A stretch of 64,000 bases of DNA, from the NCBI GenBank assembly GCA_023664365.1, contig JAMPFR010000014.1, positions 1-64,000 of the forward strand. Direction: 5' to 3'. Both the position numbers and the translations under genes were made by a program. The notes under the pieces are model-generated. The model searched no databases. It worked only from the letters and a program-made list of their open reading frames with translations, and was not told the origin of the DNA. Positions 26,637 to 35,195 of this stretch are shown piece by piece (within the stretch, counting starts at the first letter, position 1; every line of letters begins with the position of its first letter). Source of the stretch: Acetatifactor muris (GTDB taxonomy: Bacteria; Bacillota; Clostridia; Lachnospirales; Lachnospiraceae).

Positions 26637-27709
26637 GCCGCAGCCTCCTTTCTCCCGAAACGAAACAAATGCCCTATCCCTTTGAAAATAGCAGGGGTAA
26701 CGATTCCCGCCATGGCTACCGTCAGCATCAGGAACAAGATGCCCACACCGCCGCACACAAAACCGCCGCCTATCAGCGCTATTCCCACCAGCGGGTCAGC
26801 CGGAATACACATGCCTCCCACAATCAGCAGTACGAAAAACACAATAAACATAGAAAGAACCACAACGCCGAAGCTTAAAATCAGTGCAAACCACATCACC
26901 AGAAGCCCAAACAATATACTCAGCAGACCTATAATAAAGGGTGAAGCAAACACAAGCAAAATTGTAATCAACACAATCATTCCCCCGGACATGCCCTGCT
27001 TTCCCGGTGATCCCGGCCTGCCGCCCGCAGCCGAAGCCCCTCCAAAGCCTCCGCCTCCGGAATTCCCGCTGCCGCCAGCACCCGAAGCCCCGCCAAAGCC
27101 TCCGCCTCCGAAATTCCCGCTGCCGCCCGCAGCCGAAGCCCCGCCAAAGCCTCCGCCTCCGAAACTCCCGCTGCCGCCCGCAGCCGAAGCCCCTCCAAAG
27201 CCTCCGCCTCCGGAATTCCCGCCGCCGGCACCCGAAGCCCCGCCAAAGCCTCCGCCTCCGGAATTCCCGCTACCGGCACCCGAAGCCCCGCCAAAGCCTC
27301 CGCCTCCGGAATTCCCGCTACCGCCCGCACCTTGACTTCCCCGTATTCCGCCAGCAAATGCAGCCCGCTGCAGCTCACCGTTCCCGCAGCCTGCGAGGTT
27401 TCTGCTTTCTCCGATCTCCAATACCGCCGGCGCTTCCCCGATTTCCTCCCGGGCATCCGCTTTTCCGTATTCCACCACTGCCCGATCCGCCGCAGTGGAG
27501 CTTACCGCTGTCTGATTTTCCAAAAGCTCCCGTCGGATGTTCTCCGCCACCCTGGCAGGATTGCCCAGGGCCTCGATGACACTCTGCTCGTTTTCGGCTC
27601 CCGCATCATCAAAATAATCATTATAATATTGCAGCGCCTCTTCTCTTTCCGCATCAGAAATATTCTGAAACAGAGTTTCCAGCTGATTCATAAATTCTGT
27701 TCTGTTCAT
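26633..27709 (-). CDS. DUF1700 (HAAS-like) membrane protein with Gly-rich repeat
   Basis: 358 residues. The first 60 form the DUF1700/HAAS helical domain (MNRTEFMNQLETLFQNISDA; EEALQYYNDYFDDAGAENEQ; IEALGNPARVAENIRREL). A Gly/Ser/Phe-rich stretch of about 110 residues follows. The C terminus has several membrane helices (MIVLITILLVFASPFIIGLL; MWFALILSFGVVVLSMFIVF). HAAS domains are thought to link PadR regulators to membrane sensors, which fits the PadR gene just upstream (4-bp overlap). ATG with GGGGAGG upstream. Confidence 0.85.
   Translation of the reverse strand: MNRTEFMNQLETLFQNISDAEREEALQYYNDYFDDAGAENEQSVIEALGNPARVAENIRRELLENQTAVSSTAADRAVVEYGKADAREEIGEAPAVLEIGESRNLAGCGNGELQRAAFAGGIRGSQGAGGSGNSGGGGFGGASGAGSGNSGGGGFGGASGAGGGNSGGGGFGGASAAGGSGSFGGGGFGGASAAGGSGNFGGGGFGGASGAGGSGNSGGGGFGGASAAGGRPGSPGKQGMSGGMIVLITILLVFASPFIIGLLSILFGLLVMWFALILSFGVVVLSMFIVFFVLLIVGGMCIPADPLVGIALIGGGFVCGGVGILFLMLTVAMAGIVTPAIFKGIGHLFRFGRKEAAA
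27020..27330 (-). repeat. Tandem repeat encoding GGGGFGGASGAG units
   Basis: About seven imperfect 42-51-bp units encode GGSGNSGGGGFGGASGAG-like blocks within the DUF1700 protein. Plus-strand units share AAGCCTCCGCCTCCGAAATT or close variants. All units keep frame. The tract is likely to vary in length between strains. Confidence 0.85.
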
Positions 27710-28029
27710 AGCCCGGTCCTCCCCTCAAACAGACCTGTAATTTTTTCCGAATATTGACGCCACTCGCTCTCATACAGCTGCAGCTGGGCCCAGCCCCTGG
27801 CCGTAACCTTATAATAACGCCTGTTCCTGCCTCCGCACTCCATATCATAAACCTCCAGGCAGTCATCCTTCTGCAGTCTGCGCAAAACCGGATATAAAGT
27901 AGACTCCGACAGCTCTATCACCTGGCGGACGTCCTGGGTAATCTTGTACCCGTAAGTTCCTTCCGGTTCCTTGGAGACAACGGCGAGCACTATGGCATCC
28001 AGCAGAGCCGCCCCTGCGCTAAATATCAT
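27706..28029 (-). CDS. PadR-family transcriptional regulator (system 1)
   Basis: A 107-residue winged-helix protein: LLDAIVLAVVSKEPEGTYGY, LSESTLYPVLRRLQKDDCLE and GGRNRRYYKVTARGWAQLQL are the PadR hallmarks. It heads a coupled operon with the DUF1700 and DUF4097 genes. A 23-bp inverted repeat overlaps its promoter, so autoregulation is likely. ATG at 28029 with AAGGAG upstream; a longer in-frame extension runs into the promoter and is excluded. Confidence 0.9.
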   Translation of the reverse strand: MIFSAGAALLDAIVLAVVSKEPEGTYGYKITQDVRQVIELSESTLYPVLRRLQKDDCLEVYDMECGGRNRRYYKVTARGWAQLQLYESEWRQYSEKITGLFEGRTGL

Positions 28030-28059
28030 ATTATCGCTCCTTACCTTCCATGTGATTCT

Positions 28060-28127
28060 ATATAATATTATACGGTGTATAGCATCCTTTCTGTGGACAC
28101 TATACACCGTATAATATTATATGTCAA
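28060..28127 (-). promoter_or_regulatory. PadR operon promoter with 23-bp perfect inverted repeat
   Basis: Arms at 28060-28082 and 28100-28122 are exact reverse complements over 23 bp with a 17-nt spacer. Each arm contains TATACACCGTATA, itself a palindrome around a 3-bp centre. On the minus strand, -35 TTGACA (28122-28127) and -10 TATAGT (28099-28104) are 17 nt apart, so one arm fills the promoter spacer and the other lies at about +10 to +32. Binding of PadR dimers to both arms would block transcription. Confidence 0.85.
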
Positions 28128-28186
28128 GCACAAATTCCTAAACACTGCTGTTATTGCCGTTTCCCCCGGCCATTTATCCCGGCAGC

Positions 28187-29500
28187 TTATACCTCACATT
28201 TCCAGAAATAGGCGCTGTACCCCTTCAGCACCGAACCTCCTCCGAAGTCATGCTCCTCTCCGGTAATCAAATCCACCGCTCTTCCGCAGCCGGCGTCAAA
28301 GTGCGCCGTAAAATCATTTTCATCCGCATTGACTGCCACCAGGATCCTCTCATGCTCCGACTTTCTCTCGAAGATGCACTGACGGTTCGTAAGGAGCACG
28401 GAGCGGAACCCGCCATAATTCAGCCCTTCCGAATGTTTCTTTGCCTCGCTGAGCCTGCTGACCCAGTCAGTCAAATCATTCCAGACCGGCTCCTCAAATG
28501 CGGGGCGCAGCGCCGGATCTCCCTGGGATTTCTCAGCTTTCTCCCCCCACTCGCTTCCGTAATATACGCAGGGTATCCCGGGCATTCCAAAGGAAAGGGC
28601 ATAAATCAGAGGCAGATGGTTCTTATTGGTCAAAATGCTCGCCACTCTGGTCACATCATGATTATCCACAAAAGATAACAGATGCTTCCCCTTATACAAA
28701 GTCCAGTTCTCCGGCCCGAACTGCCGAAGCAGGGAATGGTTAATCTCAAAAAGGTTCATGCTGTTGAAGCTGCTGTAAAGTCCCTTATAGCACTCATAAT
28801 TGGTGGCGGAATGCAGCATCTGTTCATTCATCAGCCTGTTGTAATCGCCGTGCAGCATCTCGCCCACCAGGAAGAAATCCTCCTTCAGCCCGTCGCAGTA
28901 AGAGCGCAGCCTGCGCACAAAGTTCTCATCCAGGCTGTATGCCACATCCAGTCGAAGCCCGTCTATGCCGAACTCCTCCACCCAGAATTTTACGCTTTCC
29001 AGAAGATAATTCACCAGATCTCCGTTCTGCAGATTCAGCTTTACCAGATCATAATTTCCTTCCCAGCCCTCATACCACAGGCCGTCATTGTAATTGGAGT
29101 TGCCGTCAAAGGCAATGCGGTAGAACCAGCTTACATAAGGAGAATTCTCCCGCTTTTGCAGAACGTCCCGAAAAGGGCCGAAGCCTCTTCCCACATGGTT
29201 GAACACCCCGTCCAACACTACCTTGATCCCGTTCTCATGAAGCGCGTCGCAGATCTCCCTGAAATCCCCGTTGGTGCCCAGCCGTACATCCACCTTCCGA
29301 TAATCCCTTGTATTGTAGCCATGGGTATCCGACTCAAACAGGGGTGAAAAGTAAACCGCATTCACTCCAAGCCTTTTCATATGCGGTATCCAGTCAAGCA
29401 CCTTCCTGATGCGGTGCTCCTGCACCCCGTCATTCTCAAAAGGTGCCCCGCAGAACCCCAGCGGATAAATCTGATAAAAAACACTTTCGTACGCCCACAT
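28187..29500 (-). CDS. Cytoplasmic GH13 alpha-amylase-family enzyme
   Basis: 437 residues, no signal peptide, so it acts on imported oligosaccharides. The (beta/alpha)8 catalytic motifs are in order: DGVFNHVG, GLRLDVA (nucleophile Asp), VGEMLHGDY (acid/base Glu) and FVDNHD. The N terminus begins directly with the barrel strand VFYQIYPLGFCG, so there is no CBM34 domain, unlike many neopullulanases. Maltodextrin or cyclodextrin hydrolysis is a fair guess. ATG with AAAGGAG upstream; a weak promoter-like TTGCAG/TAAATT pair lies at 29536-29564. About 210 bp of AT-rich DNA separates it from the helicase gene. Confidence 0.9.
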   Translation of the reverse strand: MWAYESVFYQIYPLGFCGAPFENDGVQEHRIRKVLDWIPHMKRLGVNAVYFSPLFESDTHGYNTRDYRKVDVRLGTNGDFREICDALHENGIKVVLDGVFNHVGRGFGPFRDVLQKRENSPYVSWFYRIAFDGNSNYNDGLWYEGWEGNYDLVKLNLQNGDLVNYLLESVKFWVEEFGIDGLRLDVAYSLDENFVRRLRSYCDGLKEDFFLVGEMLHGDYNRLMNEQMLHSATNYECYKGLYSSFNSMNLFEINHSLLRQFGPENWTLYKGKHLLSFVDNHDVTRVASILTNKNHLPLIYALSFGMPGIPCVYYGSEWGEKAEKSQGDPALRPAFEEPVWNDLTDWVSRLSEAKKHSEGLNYGGFRSVLLTNRQCIFERKSEHERILVAVNADENDFTAHFDAGCGRAVDLITGEEHDFGGGSVLKGYSAYFWKCEV

Positions 29501-29710
29501 AACTTTCTCTCCTTTTCATTGACTGATTTGGTACTAATTTATATATCTTGCAAAATTCCTGCAATTATATATTCGGCTTACTCTGTCACATTTTTCGTGT
29601 TATTTTTTCAAAAAGCGGCTAAATCCACAGAGTTATCCACTTATACACATGTGTCATAACGACTTTTTTCGATGTCATTCGCCAAAAAAACGGCGTCGTT
29701 TCATGCAAAC

Positions 29711-32350
29711 CTACAACCATTCATTCCAAAAACGTTCCACCTGTTTTGCAACGGTGTCTACCGTCACAACGTCAAAGCGCTCCCACTCCCTTGGAAACAT
29801 ACGCCTGTAAGAAAACTGCAGAAACCGTTCGTCCAGCAGCGCCACAATTCCCACATCCTCCACGGTCCGTATCACCCGGCCCGCAGCCTGCAGCACCTTG
29901 TTCATGCCGGGATAGCGGTAGGAATAGTCGAACCCGTCCTCTCCCCCTTCATGGAAAAAGTCCTTCAGCAGTTCCCTCTCAAAGCACACCTGTGGCAGAC
30001 CGGTGCCGACAATAACAGCCCCTATCAAATCATCGTTTTTCAGGTCGATTCCCTCGCTGAAAATTCCTCCCAGCACACAGAAGCCTATGAGAATGCGATC
30101 ATCGTCCTCATCATCCTCTTCCTCCTCTATCTCCATGGAAACGGAGGTGCGCATGGCGGCTTCCGCCTTCAAATCAGCCTCACCGTTTCTTTGGAACCGT
30201 GCCAGAAAGCTCTCCCTGTCCGCTTCTTTCATATATTCACTCTGAATCATGCATTCCCGGCCCTCTCCGCCGAAATTCTCCACATACTTCTCATAAACCG
30301 CCTGAAGAAAGGCATAGGAGGGGCAGAAAACCATGTAATTTCCATGGCGGTTCTTCACAATCTCTTCAATGTATCTGGCAATATTAAGATACTCTTCCTC
30401 CGATCGCCTTGTGTACTTGCTGGTCACATCCCCCGCAATAAATAACGCCCGCTTCTCCGGATTGAACACCGACCGGGCATATACCTCATAATCCTCCGCT
30501 TCCCCGCCAAGCAGCTTCTTATAATATTGTATCGGCAGAAACGTGGCGGAAAACAGGATACTGCTCCGCCCCCGCTCCATACACCGACGAAGATTTTCAG
30601 CGGGATTCATGCAGAAAAGCTTCAGCAGGAAGCTGCCGTCATCGCACAGCCGGGTATACTTCACATAATTTTCATCCAGCAGCTCATAAATCTCCAGGAA
30701 ATGGCTGATTTCAAAATAGAAATCCAACAGCAGCTCCCTTACTGCCGGCGGTTCTTCCTCCTGCTCCGCCAGATAGTCGTCCAGCACCGCCTGAAGCCGC
30801 ATCAGCGGCTGCACAAAGCCGTCAATCTCCTGCACAATGCGGCATTGCTCGCATTCCCGCTTCATAGCCAGCATTTCCTGATTACACTTTTCCAACTGAT
30901 AGAGTATCTTATCTGCATATCCCTGACGGACAAGGGTACTGCGGGCGCCCGCGGCGCCCCTGCCCCCTTTTTTATGCTGCGCCGCCTGTACAACCGTCAG
31001 ATGATTCAAACGATCCTCCGGCCTCTCTTCTGACTCATCTGTCATATCTTCCGTCATATCTAACGTCATCTGACCTGAAACCTGATGTTTCCTGCTTTTT
31101 GCGGTGATTTCTGACATTACTGTCTGTTTTAACTCTCTGCGCAGTTCCAGAAACTGTTCCTTTAGCAAAACAGCGCTGTACATTTCTCTCCCCCGCTCCA
31201 GAAGGTTATGAGCCTCGTCAATCAGAAAGATGTAGTCTCCGCCTGCGCTGTCTGCAAAAAAGCGTTTCAGATATACATGCGGGTCAAACAGATAATTATA
31301 ATCGCAGATAACCCCATCCGCAAACAGGCTCATATCCAGACACAATTCAAAGGGGCAGACCCTGTGTTTCTCCGCATATTCTTCTATCCCTTCCCTGCTG
31401 AAGCTCTCCCGGGAGGTCAACATGTCGTAAACCGCATCGTTAATCCTGTCATAATGCCCTTTGGCATAAGGGCAGTAATCAGGATTGCATTCCGCCTCCT
31501 CCATAAAACAGATTTTTTCCTTTGCAGTCAGTATGACGCTTTTAAAATGCAGCCCCTTCCCCCGAAGCTGCTGCAGGGTATCCTCTGCCACGGTTCTGGT
31601 AATCGTCTTTGCCGTCAGATAAAAAATCTTATTCCCTCTGCCCTGTCCCACAGACTGTACGGCGGGATAGATTGTGGAAATGGTCTTTCCCACCCCGGTA
31701 GGCGCCTCCAGAAACAGCTTTTTCTTATGATAAATCGTCTTATACACATTGGTTACAAGCTCCTTCTGACCCTCCCGGTAATCAAAAGGAAACTCCAGAC
31801 CCTGAATGGACGCCTGGCGGAGCTTTCTCCAATTCCAGTCATAATCCGCCCATTTGCGGTAAGAATCCATCAATTGGCCAAACCACTGCTCCAACTCCGC
31901 AAGGGTATAATCCATATGGAAATAACGCAGTTCCTCCGTGGGAATATGGCAGTAAGTCATCCGCACCTGTATTTCCCGAAGCCCCTGCTGCAATCCGTAA
32001 ATATAGGCATAGCATTTTGCCTGGGCCAGATGCAGGGGCATGGGCGCCTTCCATCTTGCCGGATCCCGGTAAACGCCTTTGATTTCATCTATGACAACCA
32101 GTCCTTCATGATGAATGACGCCATCGGCGCGTCCCTCCACCGTCAACAGGTATCCTTCCTCCTCAAAGGAAATTTTCAGCGGCACTTCCGCCTGGTACTC
32201 CGATCCCATCCGTCTCTGAATCATGCGGTGAATTCTGCTGCCTTCCTGCATGGCATTATCGGGAGAAGCCTGACGCCTGTTATCTATATCCCCGTATCGG
32301 AGTACAAACTCTACCAGATTCCGAACGGAGATCTGAATCTCTTCCTTCAT
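29711..32350 (-). CDS. PD-(D/E)XK nuclease fused to XPD/DinG-type helicase
   Basis: About 879 residues. The N-terminal domain (about 30-170) has RecB/Cas4-like nuclease marks: GRADGVIHHEGLVVIDEIKG and, further on, AQAKCYAYIYGLQ. The helicase follows, with Walker A EAPTGVGKT and DEAH box FLIDEAHN. Four cysteines (CFMEEAEC, CPYAKG and the CPFELC region) lie where XPD-family helicases carry a 4Fe-4S cluster. The last motifs are VFCPSYAFLQAVYEKY and QAAGRVIRTVED. It is probably a DNA repair or recombination enzyme. The ATG at 32350 has GGGAGGTG upstream and removes a 28-residue unconserved extension. Confidence 0.88.
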   Translation of the reverse strand: MKEEIQISVRNLVEFVLRYGDIDNRRQASPDNAMQEGSRIHRMIQRRMGSEYQAEVPLKISFEEEGYLLTVEGRADGVIHHEGLVVIDEIKGVYRDPARWKAPMPLHLAQAKCYAYIYGLQQGLREIQVRMTYCHIPTEELRYFHMDYTLAELEQWFGQLMDSYRKWADYDWNWRKLRQASIQGLEFPFDYREGQKELVTNVYKTIYHKKKLFLEAPTGVGKTISTIYPAVQSVGQGRGNKIFYLTAKTITRTVAEDTLQQLRGKGLHFKSVILTAKEKICFMEEAECNPDYCPYAKGHYDRINDAVYDMLTSRESFSREGIEEYAEKHRVCPFELCLDMSLFADGVICDYNYLFDPHVYLKRFFADSAGGDYIFLIDEAHNLLERGREMYSAVLLKEQFLELRRELKQTVMSEITAKSRKHQVSGQMTLDMTEDMTDESEERPEDRLNHLTVVQAAQHKKGGRGAAGARSTLVRQGYADKILYQLEKCNQEMLAMKRECEQCRIVQEIDGFVQPLMRLQAVLDDYLAEQEEEPPAVRELLLDFYFEISHFLEIYELLDENYVKYTRLCDDGSFLLKLFCMNPAENLRRCMERGRSSILFSATFLPIQYYKKLLGGEAEDYEVYARSVFNPEKRALFIAGDVTSKYTRRSEEEYLNIARYIEEIVKNRHGNYMVFCPSYAFLQAVYEKYVENFGGEGRECMIQSEYMKEADRESFLARFQRNGEADLKAEAAMRTSVSMEIEEEEDDEDDDRILIGFCVLGGIFSEGIDLKNDDLIGAVIVGTGLPQVCFERELLKDFFHEGGEDGFDYSYRYPGMNKVLQAAGRVIRTVEDVGIVALLDERFLQFSYRRMFPREWERFDVVTVDTVAKQVERFWNEWL

Positions 32351-32469
32351 GACGCACCGCACCTCCCTTCCCTCCAAAAAAAGGAAATCTCTCCCGTGTA
32401 TCCGTAAAACCTGAAGCAGCCCCTGCCCAAACAACAGATTTCACGCTTTGCATTTCCTGTAAGATACAG

Positions 32470-32512
32470 AAAAACTCCCCATGAAGATAGTACGCTATCC
32501 TTCACAGGGAGT
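32470..32512 (-). terminator. Intrinsic terminator after the HPr-like gene
   Basis: Minus strand ACTCCCTGTGAAGGATAG pairs with CTATCTTCATGGGGAGT around a 4-nt loop, followed by TTTTC. It begins about 17 bp after the HPr-like stop and separates it from the helicase gene. Confidence 0.85.
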
Positions 32513-32528
32513 AAGCTTTTTTAATGTA

Positions 32529-32753
32529 TCAGCAGGCTATTGCATATTTTTCAAGAAGCTCTTCCAGCTGGGCATTATAGCCCTCGTAAGACACTTTCAG
32601 AGGCACTCTGAAATCCAACCCGTAAACTCCTAAAAATGATTTGGCATCCACTACATATCTGTTGTAAGAAATGTCGATGTCAAAATCACATCTGGAGGTT
32701 ACGTCGACGAAATGCTGAACATCGTTCTGGGTCATACGAATCGTTTTGACCAT
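32529..32753 (-). CDS. HPr-fold protein lacking the phosphorylatable histidine
   Basis: 74 residues matching HPr across most of the fold: FDIDISYNRYVVDAKSFLGV corresponds to the strand-helix region around Ser46, and YNAQLEELLEKY to the last helix. The GLHARPA loop with His15 is absent; the region reads QNDVQHFVDVTSR. The Ser46-equivalent in DAKSFLGV is kept. It therefore resembles Crh, a regulatory paralogue, rather than a PTS phosphocarrier. ATG at 32753 with GAGGATGG upstream; own promoter and terminator make it monocistronic. Confidence 0.8.
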   Translation of the reverse strand: MVKTIRMTQNDVQHFVDVTSRCDFDIDISYNRYVVDAKSFLGVYGLDFRVPLKVSYEGYNAQLEELLEKYAIAC

Positions 32754-32813
32754 CTCTAACCATCCTCTCTCACATAACAACAAACACCAGTTACTATACC
32801 TTTATGATTTACC

Positions 32814-32842
32814 ATTATATGCAAAAGAATTCAGGATGTAAA
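32814..32842 (-). promoter_or_regulatory. Promoter of the HPr-like gene
   Basis: Minus strand -35 TTTACA (32837-32842) and -10 TATAAT (32814-32819, perfect) are separated by 17 nt, about 60 bp upstream of the start codon. The remaining roughly 190 bp back to the DUF4130-type gene is AT-rich, and I see nothing in it. Confidence 0.85.
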
Positions 32843-33029
32843 GCGTTTTCCGTGAGCAGATTTTTCGTTCTCTTTCGCTGATTTTCTTCTCTTTTATCAC
32901 TTTTGCCGATCGTCTCCCCGCTCCGATATTTTCTTTTGTCTATTTTATCCATTTTTTGCTTCAACGCGACACAGTAATGAAATACAGTTTTATTCTTACG
33001 GACTAAATTATGATGCGTAATTTCGGCAG

Positions 33030-33779
33030 TTAAAACTCTATCATATACTCCCGGAACCTCAGCGGCAGCAGATTCCTCTGCAGCTTCAGGTTCTCCCTTT
33101 CCTTTATGGAAACGGTTCTGCAAAAATGGCGGAACAGCTCCTGATACTCCTTTTCCTCTTCCGAGAACCGCAGCTCCGGCTCTGTCTCCTCCCCTGAAAG
33201 CAGATACCATTGCTGCCTTGCGGGATGAATACCGAAAAGATTCCTTGTATTGTCGTATATAACAAAGTTTTCAACAGGCAGCCTGTCCGCAAAATGAGGC
33301 ATCAGAAAGGTAAGGGCATTGCACCCGGGTCCGATTTTAGCATACAGAATACCGTTCTCCAGCTCCTGAAACCGTAAAAATTCTCTGAGATGGTTAATCT
33401 CCCGGTCGGCCTTCCTGGCCATGGAAAAGGTCTGCATCACATAGCAGTCCGTCAGATTGTCAAAGAGGTGTCCTCTGGCGCATCTCTCATCCAGTCCCTT
33501 CACTACCGTCCGGTACACAGCCTGGGCTTTTTCATTGTCCGTGGAGGCAAGGGCCGTGCAGACCCTGAGGTAATCCTCCTCTCCAAACCGCCGCTCCAGA
33601 GTACGCATCACCTTCACCGCCCTGGCCGAATCCGGCTGTATCCGCACATCCTCCGCAAAAAGCATGGGATTGTCATCCAAAGCCAGATAAGTGTCCTCCG
33701 CATCTCTGTTCTCCTCATAAGAAAGATAGATAGCCGTAAAGATACTTTCCAGCGAATCCTCACATCTGTAAACCGTCAT
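33030..33779 (-). CDS. DNA metabolism protein, DUF4130/TIGR03915-type
   Basis: 249 residues. The start MTVYRCEDSLESIFTAIYLS and the later FLRFQELENGILYAKIGPGC match the family described as a putative DNA metabolism protein, which is distantly related to uracil-DNA glycosylases. The family nearly always sits beside the radical SAM gene found here 34 bp upstream. Start ATG at 33779 has AAGGAGAG upstream. Biochemical activity is unknown to me. The SOS boxes before the partner gene support a role in DNA repair. Confidence 0.85.
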   Translation of the reverse strand: MTVYRCEDSLESIFTAIYLSYEENRDAEDTYLALDDNPMLFAEDVRIQPDSARAVKVMRTLERRFGEEDYLRVCTALASTDNEKAQAVYRTVVKGLDERCARGHLFDNLTDCYVMQTFSMARKADREINHLREFLRFQELENGILYAKIGPGCNALTFLMPHFADRLPVENFVIYDNTRNLFGIHPARQQWYLLSGEETEPELRFSEEEKEYQELFRHFCRTVSIKERENLKLQRNLLPLRFREYMIEF

Positions 33780-33813
33780 TTCAGTCTCTCCTTCCGCCAC
33801 AGCGGCCCGCCCC

Positions 33814-35178
33814 TTATAACTGCCCCACTGCAGCCTGCAAAACCTCCTGCCCGGAGGGCGTCCCCACGGACATTCCCCCGAAGCTGCCGTCGTCAAACAG
33901 CGACATCTGCCGATACGTCATTCCGTCGGCGCCAAACCGTATCCTCTCGTTCCTGTCCGTAAGATTCCTGACAATATAATCCTCCTCCAGCTTAACCGGG
34001 TACATCATCCTACCGCTGCAGGTGATAAAGAAAACCGCCCGCTTTAAGACTACGCCCAGCTTCTTTAAATCTCCGAAGGTCAGGCTTGCGCACCGCCTGG
34101 CTGCAGTTATCCGCCTGGCGCTTTTCACTCCGATGCCCGGAACCCGGAGCAGGATTTCCGTGGGAGCGGTATTGATCTCCACCGGGAACTGCTCCAGATG
34201 CCGCACTGCCCAGTCTTCCTTGGGATCCAGCAGCACATTGAAAAACGGACGCTTTTCATCCAGCAGTTCCTCCGCCTTAAAACCGTAAAACCGAAGCAGC
34301 CAGTCCGCCTGGTACAGCCTGTGCTCCCTAAGCAACGGCGGCCCGCTGGGAAGCGCCGGGAGCGCCTTATCCTGTGTCACATTTACAAAGGCCGAATAAA
34401 ATACTCTCTTTAAATCAAACCTTTGATACAGGCTCTCAGCCACGTTAATAATATGGAAATCACTTTCCGGCGTGGCCCCGATAATCATTTGCGTAGACTG
34501 TCCCCCCGCCACAAACTTCGGTGCGCTGCGGTAGAGCGCCAAATCATTTTTGTTCTCCTGAATCCCGTTCTGAATCTGCCGCATGGGAGCCAGTATGGTC
34601 TTCCTGCTCTTGTTGGGCGCCAGGGCCTGAAGCCCCTCCGCCGTAGGCAGCTCCAGATTTACGCTCATCCTGTCCGCCAGAAAACCGGTCTGCTGAATCA
34701 GCCGGGGGTCTGCTCCCGGTATGGCCTTCACATGGATATAACCGTTAAAGCGGTATTTATTCCGCAAAAGCCATATTGTATGCAAAATCAGTTCCATGGT
34801 AAAGGAAGGATTCCGCATGACGCCGGAGCTTAGGAACAGGCCTTCAATATAATTCCTGCGGTAAAACTCCATAGTCAGGGTACATATTTCCTCCGGTGTA
34901 AACGCCGCCCGGGGAATGTCATTGGAACAGCGGTTCTGGCAGTATTTACAGTCATAAATGCACTGGTTGGTAAGTAAAATCTTAAGCAGGGAAATACAAC
35001 GGCCGTCGCTGCTGAAGCTGTGGCAGATCCCGGCCGCCACGCAGCTGCCGATGCCGCTGCCGGTGCCCTTCCGCTCCACGCCGCTTGAGGTGCAGGCCAC
35101 GTCATATTTGGCCGCATCCGCAAGAATACCCAGCTTATCCATAATTGAAGCCTTGTTTTCCCTGACAGCATACTCCAT
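33814..35178 (-). CDS. Putative DNA modification/repair radical SAM protein (TIGR03916-type)
   Basis: 454 residues. The radical SAM cluster motif is CIYDCKYC, placed after a long N-terminal part that has extra cysteines (CVAAGICHSF and GRCISLL). The C-terminal third has a helix-hairpin-helix DNA-binding motif (LLRVPGIGVKSARRITAARR). This architecture matches the family paired with DUF4130-type proteins. Substrate unknown; DNA photoproduct or base repair has been suggested by analogy. ATG with GGAGGAACGGGGA upstream. The promoter is covered by two LexA-type boxes, so it should be DNA-damage induced. Confidence 0.9.
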   Translation of the reverse strand: MEYAVRENKASIMDKLGILADAAKYDVACTSSGVERKGTGSGIGSCVAAGICHSFSSDGRCISLLKILLTNQCIYDCKYCQNRCSNDIPRAAFTPEEICTLTMEFYRRNYIEGLFLSSGVMRNPSFTMELILHTIWLLRNKYRFNGYIHVKAIPGADPRLIQQTGFLADRMSVNLELPTAEGLQALAPNKSRKTILAPMRQIQNGIQENKNDLALYRSAPKFVAGGQSTQMIIGATPESDFHIINVAESLYQRFDLKRVFYSAFVNVTQDKALPALPSGPPLLREHRLYQADWLLRFYGFKAEELLDEKRPFFNVLLDPKEDWAVRHLEQFPVEINTAPTEILLRVPGIGVKSARRITAARRCASLTFGDLKKLGVVLKRAVFFITCSGRMMYPVKLEEDYIVRNLTDRNERIRFGADGMTYRQMSLFDDGSFGGMSVGTPSGQEVLQAAVGQL

Positions 35179-35195
35179 TCCCCGTTCCTCCGTTC

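Noticed and set aside
26118-27335. A 405-codon Pro-rich open frame on the plus strand
   Set aside because: It is the antisense translation of the DUF1700 Gly-rich repeat (Gly codons read as Pro); no plausible start signal.
29620-29665. DnaA-box-like TTATCCAC sequences near 29.6 kb, suggesting an origin
   Set aside because: Only one or two near matches, no cluster of boxes, and no dnaA, dnaN or parAB genes nearby.
31208-32407. A 399-codon open frame on the plus strand opposite the nuclease-helicase gene
   Set aside because: Antisense shadow of a gene with clear motifs; no ribosome site or recognisable domain.
32815-33210. A 131-codon minus-strand frame downstream of and overlapping the DUF4130-type gene
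   Set aside because: It overlaps the conserved gene in another frame and continues over the HPr-like promoter; low-complexity Lys-rich translation without motifs.
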